64,000 nt of DNA from Nymphaea colorata (Eukaryota > Streptophyta > Magnoliopsida > Nymphaeales > Nymphaeaceae). Made by a program: the position numbers and the translations under genes. The stretch lies in contig NC_045151.1 in assembly GCF_008831285.2 (NCBI RefSeq), positions 8,381,682-8,445,681 of the forward strand, read 5' to 3'. The notes below the pieces were generated by a model. The model worked only from the letters and a program-made list of their open reading frames with translations. It did not search any database and was not told the DNA's origin. Positions 41,001 through 51,231 of the stretch are shown piece by piece (position 1 is the first letter of the stretch; each line of letters starts with the position of its first letter).

Positions 41001-42567
41001 CCTTCATCCACCTCGAATACCCAAGCCACTTGCTCGACATGCTGGATGTTGATGTGTTTGGGAGGACGACCAGCTATCAGACAGCTTAGCTCCTCCAATT
41101 GTTTCGAGTCACCACGATGGACCTTAAGAATGACCTCCTTTCCGTTCTTCTTAATGGTTGCCTGGGATTGCACAAAATCGAAAGTTATGGGGTTCACCTC
41201 CTGCATCTAGTCAGTACCAAGGACAATGTCGTAAGTACCAAGATCGAGAATGCGAAAATCACGTTGGAAGTGACTGCCACACATCTCCCAACCCAAGTTA
41301 GGACAAGTTTTGGAACACACGACTTTGGTGCCATTGGCTAGTGCAATTATCATTTTCGGACAGTCCAAGACATCTAAGTGAAGAGTATCAACCAACTTGG
41401 AATTAATAAAAGTTGCGGTACTCCATGTATCTAATAGAATTAAGGCTGGCTTGTGACGGATGTGCCCTCTCAATTTCAACGTGCCGCTACCGGTACTCCC
41501 ATTAATGGCGTGCATGGAGAGTTCTACAATTTGCTCATCCTGGGTTGGGACTGCGTTGTCTACCACAACTTCACCATCGTCTGAACTGGTTTCGTCCAAG
41601 ACATGAGCTTCACTAGTCGGATGGGGTCTACAAGAGTGTCCTCGAAACCAGGGGGTGCCACAGCGGTAGCATGTGGGATCCTTCTTGACTGGATGTGGAT
41701 CCTGTGGGGGTTTAGGTCCTCTGGAATTTAATTGGTGCTGCGGCGAGCTACGAAATTGTTGGTGCTTTGCAATTGACTTCAAGGCAGCTTCGTGAAACTT
41801 GGCCTTTGCCATGGCCTCCCGGATCGTGAGAGGTGCGTGAGCCCGGACGAGGGACTGAAGCGAGTCGGTTAGTCCACCAATAAAACAGGAAATGAAGTAC
41901 TTATCGAAGAGGGTGGCGCTTTCACGTAACACATCCCTTTAAGTCCTCGAATCGCTTGATGTAGTCAACGACAGTTCTTGTTTGTTTGAGGTGGTTGAAT
42001 TCTGCAATCACGCTGTCAGAATCTTGAACGCCAAATCGTCCGCACAATCGATCCACGAATTGAGCCCAAGTGAGGTCATTGTTTTGGAGAGCAGTTCATT
42101 GTATAGCCAAGTGTCGCCTTCTTCGTTGATATGGAGGCGGGCTAGCTTCACCTTGCGGTGTTCATCAATGTCATTAAAGTCAAAGTATTGCTCACATTTT
42201 CGAATCCAATACCTGGGATTAGTAGGAGTGAACTCCGAAAAATTGAGGCGTAACGAGATATCACCTGAATGTCGTACCATAGGTGGGATGGTGGGCTGTG
42301 CTGTGGTGGGCGAAGCGGAGGATGCTGCTGTGATGGAAGTCATTGCCGCCGTCGTGGTGGGGTTAGGAGGTGGTGCACCTAATAGCCCTCAATTATCAGA
42401 GTCCTTACCAACAATAGGACAAGAAGCGATTGCTTCTTGTAATTCGGTGAACCTCTGGTCGGCATGTTGGAAATACTGTTCCATTCACTGCCAAGATTCC
42501 TGAAGGCGAAGGTTGAATTCCTGGCGGAAGTCAGCCATGGAGGACCCCAGCCTTTGGACAAGTTCAT
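38040..42567 (-). pseudogene. Decayed gypsy gag-pol with chromodomain
   Basis: Gag: 42008-42343 (PRYWIRKCEQYFD) and, after breaks, 41207-41932 with the knuckle CYRCGTPWFRGHSC. Protease reads LLDTWSTATFI, with Trp where the active-site motif D-S/T-G needs Gly. RT is cut by stops at about 41207, 40652 and 40454; [14 protein letters not shown] is visible and the usual FxDD box reads FFED. RNase H (39277-39819) keeps TDHRSLQFLL and the integrase HHCC region begins there. The integrase core is an intact 363-codon run (38032-39123) with the D,D,E region (VAMDRFSK, VSDQDKVF, QSDGQTERLNQ), a GPY/F-type segment (KYYGPFCVLARVG) and a C-terminal chromodomain (VKWANLHDDEATWEDY). A chromodomain marks a chromovirus. 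Inactive through stops and lost residues. Confidence 0.93.
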
Positions 42568-42628
42568 CTGGCGATTTGCTGTCAGTGGTTTTGGAGCGTG
42601 TAGTCATCGTGTTGTCTCTTATACCACT

Positions 42629-42931
42629 TGTTACAGTCTGGTTGTTAAACAGAGTCTTGAGGAAGAGAGCAGAGTAGGAGGGAGGAGACGAGAGAAGTGA
42701 GGAAGAATTGGGATCAAAAGCATATCAATTCCTTTCACTAGCAGAAGTGGAAGCCTCAAAACAGGGGATCGTGGCAGCCCCACTAACAGGGATAACTCAT
42801 CGCTAAAAATGTGGAACAACCCACTTCTTGGAACAACTGCAATCAACTTAACTGAACACTAACTATGACCATGACGCCTATTAACTGTTGCCATGATGCC
42901 ACGATAGACACCTTTGGTTAAGGTCGTGACA
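42629..42931 (-). repeat. Right (5') LTR of the gypsy element, 303 bp
   Basis: Nearly identical to 37716-38039 but lacking about 20 bases (a segment around CTAAGGCTTGATACTCC). The PBS lies immediately on its inner side. Confidence 0.93.
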
Positions 42932-42936
42932 TGGTG

Positions 42937-43160
42937 CTGTTATACAGTCCTTGCATTCTCTTTAATAAAGTTTCATTTTCATTTGGTCGTGTGATTCTTT
43001 GCCTTGGTGCCCCTTTGTGAGAGTTGCTTGCTGCTATGTTACCAGTTTAGTTTGAGTGCCTTGGTGCACTCAACTGCTGGTAAATAGGCTTCAGTAAGCA
43101 TGATTTGTGAAACAAAACTTGCCACAATAGATGTACATAGAATGTGAATTTAACTCAAAC
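42937..43160 (+). other. Short host spacer between gypsy and copia-2
   Basis: Together with 36986-37715 and 47534-48267 this is host sequence interrupted by two elements. It is T-rich and intron-like, with no coding exon visible. Confidence 0.5.
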
Positions 43161-43165
43161 ATATG

Positions 43166-43442
43166 TGTTAGAATATTGTGTATTGGGAATCGGGTCTGGA
43201 TATGGACCCGGTCCCATGGGCGTGGGAACCGAGAGTGGCTCGGTACCCTAGGCGGGTCTCCCTCTTATATTCCCACTTATTGTTGTTTTGTTGATTAAGT
43301 GATAATAATATTTTCTCTCTCCTAGGGTTGTAGTGGTGCCCCTAGGTTAGAGCTTCTCCATGGTTTTTTTCCTCTCTTTGAGGTTTTCCACGTATATCGT
43401 GTGTTTCTTCTCTATCTCCCTATCCTGTTACGTGTTTCTACA
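43166..43442 (+). repeat. 5' LTR of copia-2, 277 bp
   Basis: TGTTAGAATATTG...GTGTTTCTACA. It carries a CT-rich patch and is followed at once by the PBS. Confidence 0.95.
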
Positions 43443-43454
43443 TGGTATCAGAGC
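43443..43454 (+). promoter_or_regulatory. Primer-binding site of copia-2
   Basis: TGGTATCAGAGC, complementary to the 3' end of initiator methionine tRNA, the usual primer for plant copia elements. Confidence 0.95.
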
Positions 43455-43735
43455 CATTGTTGGTGTGCCAGTAGAGTTTCCGCCATTGTTTTCGCCGCTA
43501 GCCGTTGTTTTTCTGCCGCCGCCGCTGCCGTTTCCGTCGCCGTCATCTGTTTTCCAGCCGCTGCTATCGCCTTCTACAGAGCCACCGCCGTTGCCTATTC
43601 CAGCGCCGTCGCCTGTTCCAGCGCCGTCGCCCTCTCCAACGCCGCCGCCTTGCGCTTCGCCATTGTCGTGATTCTTGGATCAGCCTCCTAGTTGTGTTTC
43701 CTGGTGTTGGGTAGTGCTGCTCGTTGGTGCACGTG

Positions 43736-45394
43736 ATGGCCGAAGAGATGACCTCCAAGATTGATGTTGCTTTTGACACGAGCCATACTACCAAGAGTGA
43801 GAACTTGTCGGTTCAGGTCACGTCTATTTGCTTGAATAAAGACAACAATCTCTCTTGGTCTACCGCGCTTGAAATGGGGATAACTAGTCGTGGTCGCCTT
43901 CCCTATGTCACAGGAGAGAAACCGGCACCTAGCAAAACAGATCCTCGATGGGCAACTTGGGCGTTGGAAGACAGTCAGGTTAAGGTGTGGATCATCAGTT
44001 CTGTTTCTGCTGATATTCAGCCACTTATTCTACAGAAGTCGACCTCTTATGATATGTGGACTGTGCTTGCGAGGATGTATGGTCGTAAGAAGAGGGTTCT
44101 GTGTACGTATCAGATTAAACGCAGTATCTACTCCCTTAAACAGGGTGATTTGTCCATGGCATCCTTTTATGCAGCCCTGAAGACTAAATGGGAGGAACTC
44201 GACTATCATGTGAATGATGACTGGAGCTGTGGTTCTGATCATGCCTTGTACTGGGAAAAGGAATGGATGGACCGTACTTTTATTTTCCTTGGAGGCATGC
44301 GGGATGAATTTGAATCCATTCAGAGTCAAATTCTCAACTATGATGAGATTCCCGGGATAGAAGAGGTGTATGCTCGAGTGGAATCTGAGGAACAACGATG
44401 CCAAGTGATGCATATTGACTCCAGTCATGGGAGTTCTCCTTCAGCCTTTGTTAGTTGTGCTTTAGGGACTGGACAACGTCCTGCCCGACGTTGTAGCCAT
44501 TGTAACAAATTGGGACATTCAGTTGATTTTTGTAGGGATATTCATCCTGAGAAGAGACTTGTCTGGGGTCGTCCTCCTTCTAGTCGATGTAGTTCTTCTG
44601 TGCCAGATTCTAGTCAGAGTGGCTCTTCAAGTGTTGAAAAATCGAAGTTGTCCTCAGATCAAATCAAGGAACTGCAAGTGTACATCAGCCGCCTGTCTAC
44701 TACTCAGGAGGAAGCCTCCACGTCTGAGGGAGCTAAATTAACCCAAGCTCTTGTTGCCACCAGCGATCAAGGTAATCCTTCTCTTGGTGATTGGATTGTT
44801 GACAGTGGAGCTATGCATCATATGACAGGGGATCCTAAGATGTTTCAAGAATACAAATTGTCTTTCGAGCAGCAACGTGTGTCTATGGCTGATGGTTCCT
44901 CTATTTCTGTGGCTGGAAAAGGGAGTTTGTCCTTGTTAAATAAATATCATCTTCATAATGCTCTTCATGTTCTCAATATTCCTGTGAATTTGTTATCTGT
45001 CAGCAGTATTACCAAAGAACTCAACTGCAATATAATCTTTTCTGCTGATCGGTGTTTCCTGCAGGACTTGGTGACAGGGCAGAAGATTGAGATTGGTTCG
45101 GCTATTGATGGGCTATACAGACTGCCAGTGCAGGTCGCTTCTGCTCTTATTTTAGCCACTAGTGGACAATTGTCAGGCATGGAAGACAGATCCACCATTA
45201 TGCGATTGCACGAGCGGCTTGGTCATCTTCCGTTTCCGTTGATTAAGAAGTTGTTTCCTAGGCTTTTTCATTCTGTTTCTATGGACTCCTTCACCTGTGA
45301 AGTGTGTCAGTTGGCTAAACATGTTCGGGCTTCGTACCCTATTTCCTTCAATAAAACCACTCGTCTTTTTGTTTTGGTTCACTCTGATTTTTAG
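43736..45394 (+). pseudogene. Copia-2 gag, protease and start of integrase
   Basis: The first ATG of the frame is at 43736 (MAEEMTSK). In order: UBN2-type gag (NLSWSTALEM, TYQIKRSIYSLKQGD), zinc knuckle CSHCNKLGHSVDFC, protease WIVDSGAMHHMTGD, GAG-pre-integrase (LHERLGHLP, CEVCQLAKH). The frame ends at an in-frame TAG (45392-45394) just after HSDF, the first metal-binding Asp of integrase, where this family normally has Trp, so a single-base nonsense change is likely. The same frame stays open downstream. Confidence 0.92.
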
Positions 45395-46465
45395 GGTCCT
45401 TCTGGAGTACCCACTTGTCGTGGTTTTCACTACTTTATGACTCTTATTGATGACTACTCCCGTTGTACGTTCGTGTACCTGTTGAGAGACCGTAGTGAAG
45501 TTCCTGTTATTGTCAAAAATTTTGTTGCCTTTGTTGAGACTCAGTTTCAGACTTCTATTCAGGCTTTTCGCACTGATAATGCTAGAGAGTATGTCTCTCA
45601 ATCCCTAGATGATTTCTTGAGAGGCAAGGGTATTGTTCATGAAACATCTTGTAGTTACACACCTCCCCAAAATGGCGTGGCTGAACGGAAGAATCGTCAT
45701 TTATTAGATGTCACCCGGGCTATTATGCTCTATCGGCATGTCCCTAAGCGCTACTGGGGTGATGCACTTCTCACTAGTGCACACCTTATTAACCGTATGT
45801 CTACTCGTGTGTTGAATGGTCATTCCCCGTATTCTGTCCTTTGGTCTACTCAAAATCCTTGGCCTCTTACTCCTTGGGTGTTTGGGTGTATTTGCTTTGT
45901 ACATGACCATAGTCCCTCTCTCAAGAAACTTGACCCTCGGTCTATCAAGGCTGTCTTTTTGGGGTATTCCACTACTCAGAAGGGATACAAATGTGTTGAT
46001 CCTACCACTTCCAAAGTTTATGTCTCCCGGGATGTTACTTTTCATGAACATGAGGCATACTTTCCTATGAATCCTCTTCAGGGAAAGTGTCTAGGGAACC
46101 GTGTGGAAGAGTATTCCTCAAATCAGCTGATTCAGTTTACGGATTTCTTAGATTACAAGCCCAGTCACAGGGTGGCAGACATAGACAGAGATGATAGAGA
46201 CAGTCACATGGAATCCCACTCTGTAGGTGATCACACTTTATTCATTAAGCAGAGAAATGGTCTGGTGAGTCTTCTTCTTGTATATGTTGATGATATGATT
46301 GTCACAGGTGACGATGAAGAAAATAAAAGGAAGATGAAGGAGAGGTTAGCTGCTGAATTCGACCTTAAAGATCTGGGTAAACTAAGGTATTTTCTGGGGA
46401 TAGAGATTGCTAGATCAGAGACAGGGCTTGTTATGAGCAAAGGAAGTACACTCTGGATTTGTTAA
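45395..46465 (+). pseudogene. Copia-2 integrase fused to the C-terminal half of RT
   Basis: In frame with the previous segment. Integrase core: TLIDDYSRCTFVYLL, AFRTDNAREYVS, NGVAERKNRH (second Asp and Glu of the triad). After the integrase C-terminus (VFGCICF, AVFLGYS) the frame jumps near 46225 from a linker (DSHMESHSVG) into GDHTLFIKQ, then VYVDDMIVTGDD and LGKLRYFLGIEIAR. The RT N-terminal half with its first catalytic Asp is absent, so an in-frame deletion of a few hundred codons is inferred. A one-base loss near 46440 then shifts the frame. Confidence 0.9.
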
Positions 46466-47256
46466 AAGAGACAGGTAAACTTGGATGTAGGCCCTTTCTT
46501 ACTTCAATGGAGTCTGGTACTAAAATTAGCATCAAAACTGGCAACATCCTGGATGAGGAAGGAAAAGGATGGTATCAGAGGCTGGTTGGTAAGCTCATCT
46601 ATCTTACTCTTACTCGCCCTGATATCACTTATGCTGTGAATGTATTGAGTCAGTTTATGCATGCTCCCACTGATTGTCACTGGAAGAGTGCAGAAAGAGT
46701 GTTGGGGTACTTAAAGAATGACCCAGGGAAAGGATTGTTGTATACTCAGCAAGACCAACTGAATATTGAAGGGTACTCTGACGCAGATTGGGCAGGGTGC
46801 ACTGATACTAGGAGGTCTACCACAGGGTACTGCATTTTTCTGGGGGGTAACCTGGTTGTATGGAGAAGTAAAAGACAGGAAGTTTGTTCGAGATCCAGTG
46901 CTGAGGCTGAATACATGGCTGTTGCTATTGAAGTTACATAAATGTTATGGTTAAAGATTCTTCTAGCAGATATTGGAGTTGAAATAGAAGAGAAGATGAA
47001 GATGTACTGTGACAACAAGTCGGCGATTAACCTTGCAAATAATCCTGTCCTGCATGACCAGACCAAACATGTGGAGATCGATCGCCACTTCATACGGGAA
47101 TGCATAGATTCAAAGGAGTTGATTCTGCCGTATATGAAGTCTGAAGGTCAAATTGCAGATGTTTTAACTAAAGCCTTATGTACATCCCAATTTGAAAAGA
47201 ATGTGAGCAAGCTTGGCATGTTTGACATGTATGCCAAGCTTGAGGGGGAGTGTTAG
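46459..47256 (+). pseudogene. Copia-2 RT thumb and RNase H, split by one stop
   Basis: After the frameshift the frame resumes with LLKETGKLGC and reads GKLIYLTLTRPDITYAVNVL, YSDADWAGCTDTRRSTTGYC and SSAEAEYMAV, the copia RNase H signature. TAA at 46939-46941 is followed without frame change by the final segment (MYCDNKSAINLANNP, KHVEIDRHFIRE, GQIADVLTKAL). The stop codon at 47254-47256 lies just inside the 3' LTR. Confidence 0.92.
47242..47250 (+). promoter_or_regulatory. Polypurine tract of copia-2
   Basis: GAGGGGGAG immediately before TGTTAG of the 3' LTR; primes plus-strand synthesis in the family. Confidence 0.92.
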
Positions 47257-47528
47257 AATATTGTGTATTGGGAATCGGGTCTGGATATGGACCCGGTCCC
47301 ATGGGTGCGGGAACCGATAGTGGCTCGGTACCCTAGGTGGGTCTCCTTCTTATATTCCCACTTATTGTTGTTTTGTTGATTAAGTGGTAATAATATTTTC
47401 TCTCTCCTAGGGTTGTGGTGGTGCCCCTAGGTTAGAGTTTCTCCGTGGTTTTTTTTCCTCTCTTTGAGGTTTTCCACGTATATCGTGTGTTTCTTCTCTA
47501 TCTCCCTATCCTGTTACGTGTTTCTACA
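47251..47528 (+). repeat. 3' LTR of copia-2, 278 bp
   Basis: Nearly identical to 43166-43442; followed by TSD copy ATATG. Confidence 0.95.
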
Positions 47529-47533
47529 ATATG

Positions 47534-48267
47534 TAACATTTTCTTGAATACATAACAAACTCAAAGTTGAGTCAAGGTAGCTCAGGATACAAACCAGGTT
47601 TGTCTCTTATATTTTCTAAATGTGATTGTGGTGGCTGTTGAGATTTCCTTCTTTAAGAACTTATAATTGCTCGGGCTTTAGTTGTCCAAACTCCTTGGTT
47701 TAGACACATGTGCTTTGTGCCTTTTGATTTTTCATATTTAGGAGCAGCAAGAATTTGCAATTGTAAATTTGTTCTTCTAATGTTTGGAGAAGGGCATTAG
47801 TAGTTCTATTTCCAAGGCCTCTTCCCAGGTTAATGATGGTCTTGGTCATGACTTTTATTCTCAACCACTCCATGTAGGTGATTTCCTTGGAAAAGCAAAG
47901 CCTATTGACAAAATTTGCATGCATGTGCACTCATCATGTTGCAGCCATAAGAGAAGAATTTTATTGTTCTCTGTCGATCCAAGGAATTCAATATTACTTA
48001 CTAATACAAAGCCCAATTGTGGTAGCTTAATCTCTTTTAATATACTTGATATGTCGAGTGGAAAGAAAATCTCCTTCAATGATTTTCTCAAGGGGGGAAT
48101 GCCATCCATTTTTCTTTTTCCTTCATGATATCCATTCATCTCTTTTTTTTAAAAGAAAAGACTTTTTCTGCAAATTGGTTTCCTTAGATGGTGAACTAAT
48201 CTATATAAAGCAGTAATAGAAGAGTTTTTAAGAAAAAAATGAAGTTATTCTCTCTTGTAATTTGCAG
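47534..48267 (+). other. Intron-like sequence before the GDPD exons
   Basis: It ends in TTTGCAG, the acceptor of the next exon. The minus strand at 47700-48139 carries two overlapping open stretches with no recognisable family, possibly another retroelement relic. No upstream GDPD exon is visible. Confidence 0.45.
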
Positions 48268-48820
48268 TCATACTCAGAGATCAGTTCAGATGCTTATTTC
48301 CATTACATCAAACAATATGTGGTTGGCATCGGACCATGGAAGGGTACAGTTGTCCCACCTATAGAGAATCATCTTACAACAGCTACCGATGTTGTTGCTA
48401 AGGCACATGCTCACGATTTTCAGGTATAATCTCTTGCTGCAATAGTTTTTTACCTTTGCCAATAATGACATGACATGCAGACGTTTCAAGCACATATCAC
48501 CCAATAGTCTTCTTCTCGTGATCACATAATTTTAGTCTTTTGCATAATAACATCTGATATTGATGGTTCATATATCTTGATTGTACGAAGTGTTGAATTC
48601 TATTATGTAAATATGACAGGTGCATCCACACACCTACAGAAATGAGTTCATGTTCCTTCACTTTAACTTCCATCAGGACCCCTATGCAGAGTATGACTAT
48701 TGGATTAACAAGATTGGAATTGATGGATTATTCACAGATTTCACTGGAAGCTTACTTGATTTTCAGGACTGGACATCTCATTCATCCAAAAACAAGAAAA
48801 GAAGTGTAGTTATTGTATAA
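48268..48820 (+). pseudogene. Last two exons of a glycerophosphodiester phosphodiesterase gene
   Basis: Exons 48268-48423 and 48620-48820 (TAA), joined in frame by a GT/AG intron: 118 codons plus stop. Seen: DAYFHYIKQYVVGIGPWKGT, AHAHDFQVHPHTYRNE, FLHFNFHQDPYAEYDYW and DGLFTDFTGSLLDFQDW. This is the C-terminal third of the plant GDPD domain, closest in my memory to the GDPD5/GDPD6 type, which hydrolyses glycerophosphodiesters to glycerol-3-phosphate and an alcohol; such enzymes are often secreted or vacuolar. The catalytic N-terminal part (HRG, E-x-D, first metal ligands) should lie 5', but I find no matching exon back to 21 kb. Reading frame and splice sites are intact, so either the gene is 5'-truncated or its upstream exons are far off or lost to rearrangement. 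Confidence 0.8.
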
Positions 48821-51029
48821 TGTTGAAGCAATGATCACATCATTTTCAAACTCTTAAAAATTTACATGCTACTTTTGCTGGACAACAAGCATTACATCAT
48901 GCAGTGCGAAAATGTTTGAAGTTCTTTGCAGTCAGGTTGCAGTTCCAGTCTTGTCAATATATGACAAGAAGCAGATCATCAAGGGAATCCTGAATTTTCC
49001 TTTTTCTCAGTGACAAGATGGGAAGATGCTCTCCTTCTAGGTCCACGCATTTCAGATTTCAGGCCATTTTGACATGAATACTGGTTGAGAGGAAATTGTT
49101 AGAACACCCTCCAAGTTTTGGTGAAGGATAATTTCTGGTCATCTTTTTGTCCATCCATCGTTCCATTGCCTACCACTCCTCTACTTTTAAGGGTCCTTTC
49201 TGTGATTATGACTTTTCAGGTCCAATTTTATTTCCTAATAATGGGAAATCATTTAAGAACCTATTTATCTGCAAGGTTTTTAATGTTTAAACTTCATAAC
49301 GCCATCCTTTCTCTTCTTGTAGGATTTTGAGATAGACAAAACAACAGGTTTTTAGAAGGCTGCAAAAACTCAAGTGAGAAATTGTCTTCTGCTCCTAACA
49401 ATAAAGCTAAAGTTGATACTGTTAAGAAGCACTCTACGATCGTAGAGGAGGCAATTGCAGGCCAAAGTATGTGTTCTAAATTACTCTAGTATATAGATAT
49501 TTCTTCAGAGTTACTTCTGACTTGTGATGATGTTAGTTTTGCCACATCCTGCTAGTTCTAATATATAGTTCTTGATGGTGGAACTTGTTTGACTAGTTAG
49601 TCGGCCAGTTATTCATTAAATTTTCTTTTATGCTTTATTTTTCATAAGTTTCACTTTTGCTAGAGAAGAATATCAGCATATAATCAGTCATTTTCAATTA
49701 TAACATACCCTACACACGCACACACACACACACACACACACAGAGAGAGGCAGGGGGAGAGTGAGAGTAGAAACTTCTTGGTCTAGGTTGCTTGGATTAA
49801 TGGATTAACAATTGATTACCCTTTTAACATATAAGCTTCTTTCCTCCTAGCATAATAATGCTCAATTCATCCGGCCATCAAAGCGAAGATAATCTGGAAA
49901 ATTTGTTTATCTTTGTATATTAGGGTGGTAGCCAGATAGCACTAACCATTTTATCAGTTGCAAAATGTATGTTCCAGGATGGCCCAAAATGACATCTGGT
50001 TTCATGAAACCATTTTAGTCACTGAATATGTAACTTTGTTTATTAAAAGATATCAGATCCATGTGCTTGAGACTGCAGCAGGACCAACTCAAATTTCACA
50101 TCACTTTATTATGGTTTACATGTAGCTTCAATTCATCAACATGACATTACATTACATTGAACTTGAGAACAGAGGAATGTTTCTTTCTGCTCGATGTCTT
50201 CTTTTCTCCACTTCTGTTGTGTCTCTTGTTTTCTTCTTCTTCACTAGTGCAGGCGCAACTTGGTCTTTCATGTGGCAGTATTTGAGCATCTCATTTCTAT
50301 CGTCTAAGTGTATGTACGTTGCTGGTGTTTACTTTTCTTATTCTCTCATTTGATCTCTCCTTTAATTATTTCTCTGCTTCACTCCTCAAGCAATTTAATT
50401 ATCTCCTTGTAAGTCTCATATTTAATAAAATACTTTCTCTTCCCCCTTTTTCTATCTATATTTCACCTTCTAATATTAAATTAATACGAGAATGCTCAAT
50501 TTTTATGGTTTGCAGGAAGCAAATACATGGCCCAAATCAAGTTTACAAGATGAACAGAAATGATGAGCGGACTCTTGATGGCCATTGTGCAGTACTATTA
50601 TAGAAAGAAAGAGTATAGAAATGGGGAGACCACTATTGAAAGTATAGGGAAGCAGAGAAGGTTGTTTGTATTTATACATGCAATTATGAAGAGTTGAAGA
50701 TTCATGGGCAATGTAATTATTTTTGTATAAATAGCAAAAATTATTTTTTTCTTGAGTTGTTCATCTCTTTTTGTTTCTCTCTCTTTATATATATATATAT
50801 ATATATACTGAGAGAGAGAGAGAGAACTATTGCTTCATCTTGGCTATTCAAACACTTTTTGAGTATTCTTATAATAGAACAAAAGACTCCAAGAAACAAA
50901 TGTTGGAGAGGACGAACAAGACAGACGGTACAGATAGAAATAAAACAAACATTGGACTTTAGGAACATGGTGTTCATTCCTAAAACTGTTAAACAAGGAC
51001 AGCGAACACCATTGCCAGGATGAACAGAA
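48821..51029. other. Downstream of GDPD; no clear gene
   Basis: May include the GDPD 3' UTR. A segment at 49355-49470 is open for about 39 codons (LEGCKNSSEKLSSAPNNKAK) and follows a T-rich run ending in TTGTAG at 49322, like a splice acceptor; another acceptor-like TTTGCAG precedes 50516. These could be 3' UTR exons or parts of an unknown gene. A CA/GA microsatellite is at 49716-49750 and TA/GA repeats at 50788-50823. Confidence 0.4.
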
Positions 51030-51228
51030 TAGTAGTGTAATAAGTAACACGTTCTGTCTGTTCTATCCTATGGTACAACTATGAAACGACCTCCGACCTC
51101 TAATGGATGAGCCCAAGTGGTTGTTACAAGTGGTGGCAATCTAAGGCCAAGTGTTAATGGCGTGATGGTAGACTTGCCTAGGTTGCACACCATCCCTGCA
51201 CTGCATTCAAAAGCTTGAAAGATCTCTT
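51030..51228 (-). mobile_element. LINE-1-type element B, 3' part left of the MITE
   Basis: On the minus strand, directly after the MITE, the reading continues as FQAFECSAGMVCNLGKSTIT, the region after the RT YxDD box (general form F...SGL..N..KS). This matches the end of the piece at 52312 and shows that 51232-52308 is an insertion. Confidence 0.6.
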
Positions 51229-51231
51229 TAA

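Larger units (their letters stand above)
37716..42931 (-). mobile_element. Ty3/gypsy chromovirus, full-length, decayed
   Basis: LTRs at 37716-38039 and 42629-42931 flank a minus-strand interior. TSD TGGTG stands at 37711-37715 and 42932-42936. The PBS, read inverted at 42614-42626, is TGGTATAAGAGAC, close to the initiator-Met tRNA end and two bases from the LTR. The PPT is AAGGGAGGTCGAG (38040-38052 inverted). Order on the minus strand is gag, protease, RT, RNase H, integrase, chromodomain. The LTRs differ by few bases plus a gap of about 20 bp, so the insertion is younger than copia-1. Confidence 0.94.
43166..47528 (+). mobile_element. Internally deleted Ty1/copia retrotransposon (copia-2)
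   Basis: LTRs at 43166-43442 and 47251-47528 differ by only a few bases. TSD ATATG stands at 43161-43165 and 47529-47533. A perfect PBS TGGTATCAGAGC (43443-43454) touches the 5' LTR and the PPT GAGGGGGAG (47242-47250) touches the 3' LTR. Gag, protease and integrase are present, the first half of RT is missing, and the RT end and RNase H are present. Small LTR divergence marks a young insertion. Confidence 0.95.

Noticed and set aside
43360-43714. Open frames of 69-103 codons overlapping the 5' end of copia-2
   Set aside because: They span the LTR, the PBS and a CCG/GCC-rich leader repeat; the real frame is the gag starting at 43736.
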